Part shown: positions 43,703 to 52,088 of the stretch, piece after piece
Position numbering within the stretch: position 1 is the stretch's first letter
Layout of the letters: every line of letters begins with the position of its first letter
Assembly (NCBI RefSeq): GCF_003860345.1
Contig: NZ_CP034179.1
Span: forward strand, 620,001-684,000
Direction of reading: 5' to 3'
Length of the DNA stretch: 64,000 nt
Origin: Caenibius tardaugens NBRC 16725
GTDB lineage: Bacteria > Pseudomonadota > Alphaproteobacteria > Sphingomonadales > Sphingomonadaceae
Made by a program: the position numbers and the translations under genes
Notes under the pieces: generated by a model
Database searches by the model: none
The model's input: only the letters and a program-made list of their open reading frames with translations
Told to the model about the DNA's origin: nothing

Positions 43703-44590
43703 TCAATGGCTGGAATAGGATGCCCCCGCCTTGCCCAAGCGACCGACCCGTTTGCGGTAGTCTTGCGGCGATTCCCCGGCGAGCTTGCGGAACGCCACCG
43801 AAAGGCTGCTCGCGCAGGAGAAACCAAGGCGGTAAGCGATATCCTTGACCAGCAGATCGGTATCGGCAAGCAGCGCCCGGGCTTTTTCGAAACGCACCTG
43901 TTCGACATAGGCATAGACGGTCATCCCCGTCGATTCCTTGAAACTGCGCGTCAGGTGCCGCAGGCTGACCCCGGCCAGTTCACTCAGTTCCGACAGCGAA
44001 GGGCAACGGGCGTTGCCTTCAACCGCTTCGGTGATGATGCGCAGATGACGGCGCGACAGGCCGCCGCGATAAACCACGTCGCCTTTGGGATATTCCCGCA
44101 CGTAACGGGCGAACTGGATCAGCAGGGTCATACCCAGCGATTCCACCAGCGCCTTGCTGGCAAAGCCCGGCGCACGCAGTTCGTTACCAAGAAGATTGAG
44201 AATATCCTCGATCCCCGGATGCCTGAAATTCAACAGCGATGACAGAACGTTGCCATCGAAAATATGGCCATCTCCGCCATATTCCTCCAGCACTTCCTGC
44301 GTGAACATGCAGCGCACCACCTCGTCCGGCCGTTCGGCCGTGCAAACTTCAAGCGGCACATGCGCGGGCAACACCAGCAAGCGCCCGATGTTCTGGAAAT
44401 CCGGGCGCATATTGGGCACGCGATAGCGCCCCTGACACGAATAGGATGGCTGGCGCTGCTGCAACGCGATCGTGTGCAACGGCTCCTCAAACACTTCGCC
44501 TTCCCGGGAATCGGGAAGGTGCGTGATCAGTTCCGCCACCACATGCGCGGTATCCACCCTGACCAGACTTTCATGTCCGTGTGTCAACAT
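43703..44590 (-). CDS. AraC family transcriptional regulator
   Basis: A 295-residue regulator with a C-terminal AraC double HTH (LSELAGVSLRHLTRSFKEST, DIAYRLGFSCASSLSVAF) and an N-terminal sensing half (GRLLVLPAHVPLEV). ATG 44590 follows GAGG at 7 bp spacing; a GTG one codon earlier is also open. It is a paralogue of the AraC protein at 27400-28281. It lies 91 bp upstream of the P450/ferredoxin operon on the same strand, its most likely target. AATGGCAA occurs twice in that gap (43629-43636 and 43677-43684) and could be part of its binding site. Confidence 0.9.
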   Translation of the reverse strand: MLTHGHESLVRVDTAHVVAELITHLPDSREGEVFEEPLHTIALQQRQPSYSCQGRYRVPNMRPDFQNIGRLLVLPAHVPLEVCTAERPDEVVRCMFTQEVLEEYGGDGHIFDGNVLSSLLNFRHPGIEDILNLLGNELRAPGFASKALVESLGMTLLIQFARYVREYPKGDVVYRGGLSRRHLRIITEAVEGNARCPSLSELSELAGVSLRHLTRSFKESTGMTVYAYVEQVRFEKARALLADTDLLVKDIAYRLGFSCASSLSVAFRKLAGESPQDYRKRVGRLGKAGASYSSH

Positions 44591-44883
44591 CACACATCCT
44601 CAACCAGTCTTATCATTATCCCATGGCTGACCTTATGCTGGCGAGCGAAGATGTGTCGAGATCAAATAAGACCACAAACGGTTGCGAAATCGCGCGATCA
44701 GGCCGCTTTGCACAAGTCGATGTCCACATTTCCAAAGCTCGCCCGTTTTTGGCAATCGCCGCGCAGGCTGTTGACGCATTTCGATATCAGTTTCACAAAG
44801 ACTTTCGTTTTTGCGTAAATTTGAGCGCATGTACCACGCCAATATCTGCCTAACGGTAGATCGTACCCCTGAACGCCCCGCCC

Positions 44884-47031
44884 TCACTCCCGCTCACGCC
44901 GCCGTTCGAGCGAAACAGGCAGGCCCGTCATCCGTGGCATCGCATTGATGCTTTCCCGCCGCGTGTCGTCGAGCAGGAGATTGGTCGAAACCCCGTCCTT
45001 ATAGTAACCCCTGTTCTGATCGGCATCGGGCAAGCCGCCAAAACCATGGGAGATGGACACGACCCTTCTGCGCACCGTGTCGTCCGGTTCCGCAGCCGCC
45101 ATGATCGCCCCGTGGGCGGATCGGATGATCACCTCGTCCGCGCGCGCGATCCCCCGTTCCGCCATATCGTGCGGATTGAGATAAGCCCGGTTATAAGGCT
45201 GGCGCTTGCGCGTGGACGGCAGATTGCGTCCGACCGAATTGAACGTTTCGCGCAGCCGCCGCACCGCCAGCCGGAATTCCGACCCATCTTCCATACGCGC
45301 GCGGGCATCGTCCAGCGCATGGTCGAGTTCCGCCTGCACATCGGCGGGCATCAGGGCGAACCGGCCCTGCCAACCCGGTTCGGCCGCTTGCGCGAACTGA
45401 CGCGCGCCGCCCACGTCCGCACCGCGCGGCAGGGTTTGCAGATCGGCGAAAGGCATGGGGCAATCCCGGGCGATCATCGCAAGAATATCGTCGGTTTCCG
45501 GCACGGATACCATGTCCAGCGGCATTCCATTGACAGGAAGGTTCACCCCCATTCGCCGCGCCAGCGACCAGAACACATACCAGTCATCCACCAGTTGCGC
45601 TCCATCGGGCACAGTCGTGCAGGCAGGCGTGTAACGTGCGAACGGACTGTCGCGGTAGATCATGTATTCGTAGAGCCAGAAATGCAGGTCCGGCCTCTCG
45701 TACTGCAGTTTCGGCGGCAGGATATAATCCGCCAGTTCCGCAGTGATCGACATGATCGGCTCGATACAGACCAGCAGGTCGAGCGCGCGCAACGCCCCGA
45801 CAATCTTGCGCTGATCGGGCACTGAAGAGGCCGGATTGCCTCCATGAACGATCAGCGCGCGGATCTGGCCATCCCCCGGCGTGAGGATTTCGTCCGCCAT
45901 CACCCCGGTCATCATTTCGTCCATCAGCATGCCGGAACCGTCAATGCGACTGGTTGGTCCGTTTTCCCACCAGCGGCCGGGCGGCGTGACCTGTGCCTGA
46001 CGCGGATAGCGCGGCAGGATCGCGCCCGGGTTGAGAATCTCCTGCCCCTCGCGGATAAAGGCCCCCATAAGGACGTTCAGCGTTTCAATCAGGTGTTCCG
46101 CAAGATTGGAATAGGGCCCCATGTCCGGGCCGGTGGAACTGCCCGCCAGCCCTTTCAACCCCGCGCCGCCCAACATGCGGGCCGCCTCCACCAACTGTTC
46201 TTCCGGGACATCGGCCCGGCGCGCCACGAAGTCGGACGTGAACGGCCCCACAGCGGCGCGCAAGGCAGCCAGATCGCCAACATGCGCATCGCAGAATTCC
46301 TTGTCGTACCATCCGTTCTCCAACATGATCCGGATGATCCCTGCGAACAGGACGGGATCTTCACCCGGCAATGGCTGAATGAAGAGATCGGCAAATTGCG
46401 CGGTTTCCGTGGCGCGCGGGTCCACCACGATCAATTTCATGCCGCGTTCGCGCGCTTCCTTCATGCGTTTGACCGGATTGCGCGTATCGAACGGCGGGTT
46501 CACCGAAACCATCGGATTGGTGCCAACCAGCAGCATGACATCGCACTGCGCATTGGGAATCCGTCCCGGCGCCCAGGTTCCCATGCGCCCTGCCGTCACC
46601 GCTTTGGCCGACTGATCGATCGTTGCCGAACTGTACGTCTTGGGCGAACCGAGCGCGCGCAGAAAATCGTTCAGCATCACCGATGCCGAGGCGGTAAAGA
46701 ACGCGCCCCCGCCCTTGTATCCGGCCAGTGCTTCGGCGCCTGATTCATCCCTGATCGCACCAAGTTTCCCGGCGATTTCGTCCAGCGCTTGTTCCAGCGG
46801 AATTTCGATCCGCGAGCCATCAGGCAGACGTTTCAGCGGCTGCAATATCCTGTCCGGGCTGTTGTGCGCCTCAACCGCGCGCAAACCCTTGAAACATGCG
46901 AAACCCAGCGTCTGCGGATCATCGCGATCCCCACGAATGGATTTCAGCCGCCCTGCATCGTCCAGCGTCAAGACCATGCCGCATGTCCCCATGCAGATAC
47001 GGCAGAACGAATGTACCTCGCGATCGGCCAT
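44884..47031 (-). CDS. Molybdopterin (bis-MGD) oxidoreductase, DMSO-reductase superfamily
   Basis: A 715-residue enzyme with an N-terminal [4Fe-4S] motif (Cys10, Cys13, Cys17, Cys46: FCRICMGTCGM, GFACFKG), then molybdopterin-binding domains (LLVGTNPMVS, LIVHGGNPASSVP, YNRAYLNPHD). The region that normally supplies the Mo-ligating Cys, SeCys or Ser reads IDQSAKAVTAG, with no evident Cys/SeCys. No Tat signal peptide is visible, so it is probably cytoplasmic. ATG 47031 has GGGGAG 5 bp upstream. No membrane or electron-transfer subunit genes adjoin. It is divergent from a TonB receptor operon. Its reaction cannot be read from the sequence. Confidence 0.87.
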   Translation of the reverse strand: MADREVHSFCRICMGTCGMVLTLDDAGRLKSIRGDRDDPQTLGFACFKGLRAVEAHNSPDRILQPLKRLPDGSRIEIPLEQALDEIAGKLGAIRDESGAEALAGYKGGGAFFTASASVMLNDFLRALGSPKTYSSATIDQSAKAVTAGRMGTWAPGRIPNAQCDVMLLVGTNPMVSVNPPFDTRNPVKRMKEARERGMKLIVVDPRATETAQFADLFIQPLPGEDPVLFAGIIRIMLENGWYDKEFCDAHVGDLAALRAAVGPFTSDFVARRADVPEEQLVEAARMLGGAGLKGLAGSSTGPDMGPYSNLAEHLIETLNVLMGAFIREGQEILNPGAILPRYPRQAQVTPPGRWWENGPTSRIDGSGMLMDEMMTGVMADEILTPGDGQIRALIVHGGNPASSVPDQRKIVGALRALDLLVCIEPIMSITAELADYILPPKLQYERPDLHFWLYEYMIYRDSPFARYTPACTTVPDGAQLVDDWYVFWSLARRMGVNLPVNGMPLDMVSVPETDDILAMIARDCPMPFADLQTLPRGADVGGARQFAQAAEPGWQGRFALMPADVQAELDHALDDARARMEDGSEFRLAVRRLRETFNSVGRNLPSTRKRQPYNRAYLNPHDMAERGIARADEVIIRSAHGAIMAAAEPDDTVRRRVVSISHGFGGLPDADQNRGYYKDGVSTNLLLDDTRRESINAMPRMTGLPVSLERRRERE

Positions 47032-47157
47032 GGCTTCTCCCCGCATGAACCGGCCCGCACAAATAAGATTACCCGCGAGCGGCGGGCCCGGTGCACTGTA
47101 TACCACCAGTATTGCACGGCATGCGGACGATGCGAGACCCGCGTGAGCGCAATAATT

Positions 47158-47220
47158 GGCCAAGATCGGCAATCCGGCCAAAGGTTTGCATAAACGGCCA
47201 ATGCCGCCCTGTTCGGCCAA
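47158..47220. promoter_or_regulatory. Four phased GGCCAA boxes in a divergent promoter region
   Basis: GGCCAA occurs at 47158, 47176, 47196 and 47215, all in the same orientation, with spacings of 18, 20 and 19 bp, close to two helical turns. The boxes lie between the molybdoenzyme gene (start 47031) and the TonB receptor gene (start 47318), nearer the latter. This regular same-face arrangement suggests cooperative binding of a regulator; which one is unknown. Confidence 0.5.
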
Positions 47221-47317
47221 ATCGGTTCATCCTATGTCATCGGGGAAAATAGAGCAGGCAGATGCCTGCCGGGACAGGCGGATATGGCGCCAGCCAGAGC
47301 ATGGGAGGACAATGCAC

Positions 47318-49654
47318 ATGAGGTTTACCACATCAAAGATGGCCCTGTTGGGCAGTGCGATGGGTGCAATCGCGGCATGTACCGTGCCCGCCTTCGCCCA
47401 CGCCCAGGAAACGCAGCCCGCAGGCGAGACGGCCCGCGAAGGGGGGCTGGAAACCATCGTTGTCACCGCGCGCCGCCGCGCGGAAAACCTGCAGGACACC
47501 CCGGTTTCCATCACCGCTTTCAATGCGGCGAAGCTGGAAACGATGAATGTGCAGGAAGTGTCCAAGCTGGCCAATTTCACCCCGGGCCTAGAACTGGTCC
47601 CATCGGGCACGACGCAGGGCGTCGGTGTATCGATCCGTGGGATCGCAACCTACGATCCGATCCTGACCAACGAACCCTCGGTCGGCCTCTATATCGACGG
47701 GATTTACGTCAACGCCCTATCCTACGGTCAGTTCGATACGCTCGATCTCGAACGGGTCGAGGTTCTGCGCGGCCCGCAAGGCACGCTGTTCGGACGCAAC
47801 ACCACGGGCGGTGCGATCAACATCGTCACCCGGCGCCCTTCCGACACATTCGGGGTCGAAGCCAAGGCCAGCTATGCCACGCATAACGAAATCATCGGCA
47901 AAGTGCGCATCGATACCGGGGAAATCGCAGAAGGCATCAAAGCCTCGCTCACCTACCAGTACCGCACCCGCGACGGTTATGTCGACGACATCACCCGCCC
48001 CGACAAACGCGATCCCGGCGCTTCGCGCGCCCACGCGATCCGGGCCGCGCTCCACGCTGGATCGGGCCCGTTCACGCTCGACTACACGTTCGACATGGTT
48101 CGCCGCCGCGATTATGGCCCGCACAACCAGTTCGCGCTGGTGACAGATGCCTATGGTGCGTTCACCTCGCAGTCTCCACTTTACGGCGGCGACCCGCTGC
48201 GGGTCTCCGACAAGCGGCTGGGCACTGTGAACGGCTATGACGAGAAAGTGGCGCGCAACAATTCGTGGAACCATGCCCTGACGCTCGAATACGCGGCGTC
48301 GGACAATCTCACGCTGAAATCGATTACCGGCCATCGCAAATGGGTCAGTCACGAACTCAGTCCATTCGGATCGTCATCCGATTTCATGCTGCCACTGATC
48401 ACCGATTTCTCCACGTATCCGTTCGGCACCACGGTCATGAAAATCGACCCCTATGTCGGGGGTGGCATGAAGCGCCTGAAGCAGTTCACGCAGGAAGTGC
48501 AGATTCTGGGAAATTTCACGCGGTTTGAGTATGTTGTCGGCGGCTATTACTACGACGCGAAGTACGCCGAAGATAACCCGCAGACCTACCTCTACTACGG
48601 GGACTTCACGGGCGACGGCATCCCTGACGGCGGCGTGCCCGCAGCGGGGCGTCTTGCCTATCAGGGCAGCACAAAATCCTATGCCCTGTTCGGCCAGTTC
48701 AATTACACACCCGCCATTCTGAACGACAATCTCGAGCTGACAGGTGGTATCCGCTACACCATCGACAAGAAGCGGCTGCAAACGCAGATTTATAACAACG
48801 GCCTGCCCCCGCCGATTGAAAACCAGCAGGGCAAGACCTTCAAGAACACCTCGTTCAACATCACCGCGAACTACAAGTTCACGCCCGACATCTCCGCTTA
48901 TGCGCGGTTTGGTACGGGCTATCGTTCAGGCGGCTTTTCGCCGCGCGCCTTCGACGGATCAGCGTACAATCCGGAAAAGGCCAAGGTCTATGAATTCGGC
49001 ATCAAGTCGGAATTCTTCGACCGGCGGCTGCGTGCCAACCTGGCAATCTTCCGGACCGATTACAGCAACCTGCAAATCACCCAGCCCGGTTTCAGCGACA
49101 CTGCCGGCTTCGTCAGCAACGTGATCAACGCGGGTAAAGCAACCTATCAGGGTTTCGAGTTCGAACTGACCGCAGCGCCAGTCGAAGGGCTGACCCTGAC
49201 ATTCGACGTCAGCTACGTCGATCCGAAGTACAAGCAGTTCCTGTATAACGGGATCGATATCAAGAACGACGCGAAGTTCGGGTTTGTCGCCAAATGGGCG
49301 GCCCATGTCGGCGGCACCTATGAATTCCCCGAAACCTCGTTCGGCACGCCGTCGATCTCGCTCGACTACAGCTACAAGAGCAGCCGCGTTTATGAATCGG
49401 TTTCCTCCGATCCGATCGGCCTGCCCGATGCACGCGACCAGTTGAAAGGCCAGGCCCGCAACGATCTGAGCGGCCGGATCGCCCTGTCGAAAATCCCGGT
49501 CGGCGGCGCGCAATTGACGCTAGCCGTGTTCGGTGAAAACCTGCTCGACAAGAAGTACCGGATCAGCACGATCGATTTCGGTGCGCTGGGCTTCGGCACC
49601 GCCATCTATAATCGCCCGCGCGTGATCGGCATCGATGCGAAAGTGAACTTCTGA
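47318..49654 (+). CDS. TonB-dependent receptor
   Basis: A 778-residue receptor with a signal peptide ending near FAHAQE, sphingomonad-type ETIVVTARRRAENLQDTPVS, plug motifs (LERVEVLRGPQGTLFGRNTT, INIVTRRPSDTF) and a barrel ending in AKVNF. The ATG at 47318 is 9 bp from GGGAGG; an ATG at 47312 is only 3 bp away, and the frame runs back to 47156. It leads an operon with a 3beta-HSD-like gene (11 bp on) and a SnoaL-like gene, suggesting import of the substrate those enzymes use. Confidence 0.93.
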   Translation: MRFTTSKMALLGSAMGAIAACTVPAFAHAQETQPAGETAREGGLETIVVTARRRAENLQDTPVSITAFNAAKLETMNVQEVSKLANFTPGLELVPSGTTQGVGVSIRGIATYDPILTNEPSVGLYIDGIYVNALSYGQFDTLDLERVEVLRGPQGTLFGRNTTGGAINIVTRRPSDTFGVEAKASYATHNEIIGKVRIDTGEIAEGIKASLTYQYRTRDGYVDDITRPDKRDPGASRAHAIRAALHAGSGPFTLDYTFDMVRRRDYGPHNQFALVTDAYGAFTSQSPLYGGDPLRVSDKRLGTVNGYDEKVARNNSWNHALTLEYAASDNLTLKSITGHRKWVSHELSPFGSSSDFMLPLITDFSTYPFGTTVMKIDPYVGGGMKRLKQFTQEVQILGNFTRFEYVVGGYYYDAKYAEDNPQTYLYYGDFTGDGIPDGGVPAAGRLAYQGSTKSYALFGQFNYTPAILNDNLELTGGIRYTIDKKRLQTQIYNNGLPPPIENQQGKTFKNTSFNITANYKFTPDISAYARFGTGYRSGGFSPRAFDGSAYNPEKAKVYEFGIKSEFFDRRLRANLAIFRTDYSNLQITQPGFSDTAGFVSNVINAGKATYQGFEFELTAAPVEGLTLTFDVSYVDPKYKQFLYNGIDIKNDAKFGFVAKWAAHVGGTYEFPETSFGTPSISLDYSYKSSRVYESVSSDPIGLPDARDQLKGQARNDLSGRIALSKIPVGGAQLTLAVFGENLLDKKYRISTIDFGALGFGTAIYNRPRVIGIDAKVNF

Positions 49655-49665
49655 CGGGGGATAGC

Positions 49666-50679
49666 ATGACAGTGGCTGCCGATGATCGGGTGCTCGTCAC
49701 CGGGGCGGGCGGTTTTCTCGGCAGCCACGTCGTACAACGTCTGGTGGCCGATGGCCGTCGCGTTCGGGCCTTCGTTCGCGCATCCACCGATGTCACCGCG
49801 ATCAGGGACCTGCCGATCGAATGGGCCTATGGCGACATCACGGATCGGGATGCAGTGTTCGCCGCCATGGAAGGCTGCACCAGTGTCATCCATTGCGTTG
49901 TCAACACACAGGCCTGGCTGCGCGATCCCGCCCCGATGTACCGCGTCAATGTGGAAGGGCTGGAAAACGCGATGGAGGCCGCGCTGGCCCACGGCGTCCG
50001 GCGGTTCGTGCTGACCAGCACCATCGCTGCGATCGGGCGCAACTCCACCGGCGTTTCAACCGAAGAAGACCAGTTCAACTACCCCGAAAAATCGGGCGAA
50101 TACATCCGCTGCCGGGTGGAGGCGGAACGACGCTTCTTCGCCTTCGTGCGCGATCGGGGCCTGCCCGGCATCGCGATGAATGTCGCCAATACCTATGGTC
50201 CGGGCGACTACGTGCTGACCCCGCATGGCCGCCTGCTGGTGGCGGCAGCTTTCGGTGAAATGCCGTTCATTCTCAACACGGGGCTACCCTGCGTGGGCAT
50301 TGCCGATGCGGCCGATGCCATGGTGCTGGCCGAACAGCGCGGGCGTATCGGTGAACGCTACATCGTGTCGGACCGCTGGCTGACCCAGAAGCAGCTCTAT
50401 CAGACAGCTGTCGATCAGGCCGGTAGCGGCGTGAAGCTCAGGGTGATGCCGTTGCCCGTGCTCTATGCCTTGGGCTTTGTTGCGGATTGCGTTTCCGCGA
50501 TCACCCGCCGCGATAGCCAGCTATCCGTTGAATCCGCGCGGCTCAGCCACATCATCAACGACATGAATGCGGAAAAGGCACGGCGCGAATTGGGCTGGAC
50601 ACCCCGCCCGGTTCTGGATTCCGTGCGCGCGGCGGTGGATTTCTACAAGTCACAGCGTATGACAGCCCGCAAAAGCTGA
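49666..50679 (+). CDS. NAD-dependent epimerase / 3beta-hydroxysteroid dehydrogenase-like protein with YxxxR
   Basis: A 337-residue extended SDR with TGAGGFLGSHVV and ALAHGVRRFVLTSTIAAIG (catalytic Ser/Thr region). The usual YxxxK pair reads YIRCR (Tyr146, Arg150), so the catalytic Lys is replaced by Arg; the codons are unambiguous (TAC ATC CGC TGC CGG). The family covers 3beta-HSD/isomerases, dihydroflavonol reductases and sugar epimerases. GGGGGA precedes the ATG. It lies between the TonB receptor and the SnoaL-like gene. Confidence 0.87.
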   Translation: MTVAADDRVLVTGAGGFLGSHVVQRLVADGRRVRAFVRASTDVTAIRDLPIEWAYGDITDRDAVFAAMEGCTSVIHCVVNTQAWLRDPAPMYRVNVEGLENAMEAALAHGVRRFVLTSTIAAIGRNSTGVSTEEDQFNYPEKSGEYIRCRVEAERRFFAFVRDRGLPGIAMNVANTYGPGDYVLTPHGRLLVAAAFGEMPFILNTGLPCVGIADAADAMVLAEQRGRIGERYIVSDRWLTQKQLYQTAVDQAGSGVKLRVMPLPVLYALGFVADCVSAITRRDSQLSVESARLSHIINDMNAEKARRELGWTPRPVLDSVRAAVDFYKSQRMTARKS

Positions 50680-50691
50680 GGAGATTACCCG

Positions 50692-51213
50692 ATGAGTGCC
50701 GATCTGAACGATCTCGCCCGCCGCGTGCAGGCGATGGAAGACCATGCCGCGATCATGGAAACAAAAGTCCGCTATCTGCGCGCCTGCGACCGCAAGCAGC
50801 CCGATGAAGTGCGCAAATGCTTCATCGACAATGCAGTGATCGATTTCGAAGGTTTTCCCGTGTTCGACAATGCGGACGAATTCGTCGCGCTCTACACGCA
50901 GTTCGGATGCGTGCCCCATGTGCTGGATATGCACCACATGCAGAATCCGGTGATCACGCTGACCGGGCCTGACACGGCGACCGGGCTGTTCGATCTCTAT
51001 TTCTTCCAGATCGACAAGCAGGCCCGGACCCTGATCCAGCTTGCATCGTCGTATGAAGACGAATTTGTGAAGCGCGACGGACGGTGGCTCCTCTCGAAAA
51101 GCGTATCGCGCCGCCTGTCGTTCCTGATGGACGAAGTGAACGAGAAAGGGCTGCGCACAGTCGTCGGTCTCGGCGAACAGACGCAAACCGCCTTCGGTCA
51201 GGCAGCCCAGTAA
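50692..51213 (+). CDS. SnoaL-like / NTF2-fold protein, possibly a BaiE-type steroid dehydratase
   Basis: The 173-residue protein has the cone-shaped NTF2/SnoaL fold pattern. Tyr28 and Asp33 (RYLRACDRK) and His81 (LDMHHMQN) have exactly the spacing of the catalytic Tyr30, Asp35 and His83 of the bile-acid 7alpha-dehydratase BaiE (numbers from memory), and two Arg lie near the position of its Arg146. Steroid 7alpha-dehydratases of this fold are known in sphingomonad bile-salt degraders. AGGAG precedes the ATG at 8 bp. Ketosteroid isomerase or polyketide cyclase activities are alternatives within the fold. Confidence 0.82.
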   Translation: MSADLNDLARRVQAMEDHAAIMETKVRYLRACDRKQPDEVRKCFIDNAVIDFEGFPVFDNADEFVALYTQFGCVPHVLDMHHMQNPVITLTGPDTATGLFDLYFFQIDKQARTLIQLASSYEDEFVKRDGRWLLSKSVSRRLSFLMDEVNEKGLRTVVGLGEQTQTAFGQAAQ

Positions 51214-51236
51214 CATCCCAAGCGAAGGGGCCAAAA

Positions 51237-51273
51237 CGAAGGGGCGCGCCGCAACCTGCAGCGCGCCCCTTCG
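51237..51273. terminator. Hairpin between convergent operons
   Basis: CGAAGGGGCGCGC (51237-51249) and its exact complement (51261-51273) form a 13-bp stem around an 11-base loop, 24 bp past the SnoaL-like stop codon and 9 bp before the end of the convergent SDR gene. A U-tract is not present. Confidence 0.7.
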
Positions 51274-51281
51274 GCGCTGTG

Positions 51282-52085
51282 TTACAGGCTGAACCCCCCG
51301 TCCAGCCGCACACTTTGCCCCGTCACATAGCTTGCCTGATCGGAGGCAAGGAACGCGAAAAGGTTGCCTGCCTCCCTGATATCGGCAGGCCGACGCAGAC
51401 GGGTCTGCGCATCCAGTTGGCGGATCAGGGCGATCACATGGCTGCGGCCCGGTTCCGGCAGGTCCTGCATCTGGGCGATCTGTTCTTCTGCCGTGGCATC
51501 GAACACCCAGGATACCGGCACGGCATTGCAGCGAATGCCCGATTCCGCCTCTTCGGCCGCGATCTGACGAACCAGAGCCTCCACAGACCCTTTCGAGAAG
51601 GGCGAAACCCCATCGTAATCGACGACGCGGAAATTGGCGATCGTGGTGCAGGCCGTCAGCGACCCCCCGCCCGTTTTGCGCATGGCCTTCACCGCGCGTG
51701 CCATCAGGCGGAAGGCCCCCATCGAATCTTCAGCGATGAATTGCTCCAGCGCCGGTTCTTCGGCATCGGCGATGCGCGAAAACGGCATTAACGGGCCGCC
51801 TGCGGAAATGACGGTATGCATACGCCCGCCACCCACAGCTTCGGCCTTGGCAATCGCCGCATCGATACTTGCCCCGTCAGTCAGCGCCATTTGCACGGCG
51901 TGGACATCGTGGCCCGCGCCGCGCAATTCCACCTCCAGCGCACGCGCGCGCTCCGCCCCGCGATTGTAGGTGAACACCACGGGAACCCCGGCTTCGACAA
52001 GGCACCGCATCGTGCCCTCGCCCACGTGGCCTGTGCCACCTGCAACCAGTGCCGCCCCCTGCGGATAGGTAAGACTCAACGCCAT
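51282..52085 (-). CDS. SDR-family protein without the canonical Tyr
   Basis: A 267-residue SDR with cofactor loop GGTGHVGEG and a good C-terminal end (SYVTGQSVRLDGGF). In the active-site region the sequence is VVDYDGVSPFSKGSV: the Lys is present, but Ser occupies the usual Tyr position four residues before it, with a Tyr eight before. The enoyl-reductase YxxxxxxK spacing is not matched exactly either. It may be an atypical reductase. Its start is 3 bp after the upstream SDR's end; it is the last gene of the esterase operon. Confidence 0.87.
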   Translation of the reverse strand: MALSLTYPQGAALVAGGTGHVGEGTMRCLVEAGVPVVFTYNRGAERARALEVELRGAGHDVHAVQMALTDGASIDAAIAKAEAVGGGRMHTVISAGGPLMPFSRIADAEEPALEQFIAEDSMGAFRLMARAVKAMRKTGGGSLTACTTIANFRVVDYDGVSPFSKGSVEALVRQIAAEEAESGIRCNAVPVSWVFDATAEEQIAQMQDLPEPGRSHVIALIRQLDAQTRLRRPADIREAGNLFAFLASDQASYVTGQSVRLDGGFSL

Positions 52086-52088
52086 CGC

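Noticed and set aside
16565-49654. Two TonB receptors of exactly 778 residues as a recent duplication
   Set aside because: Equal length is a coincidence: the plug and barrel sequences differ widely beyond the common receptor motifs.
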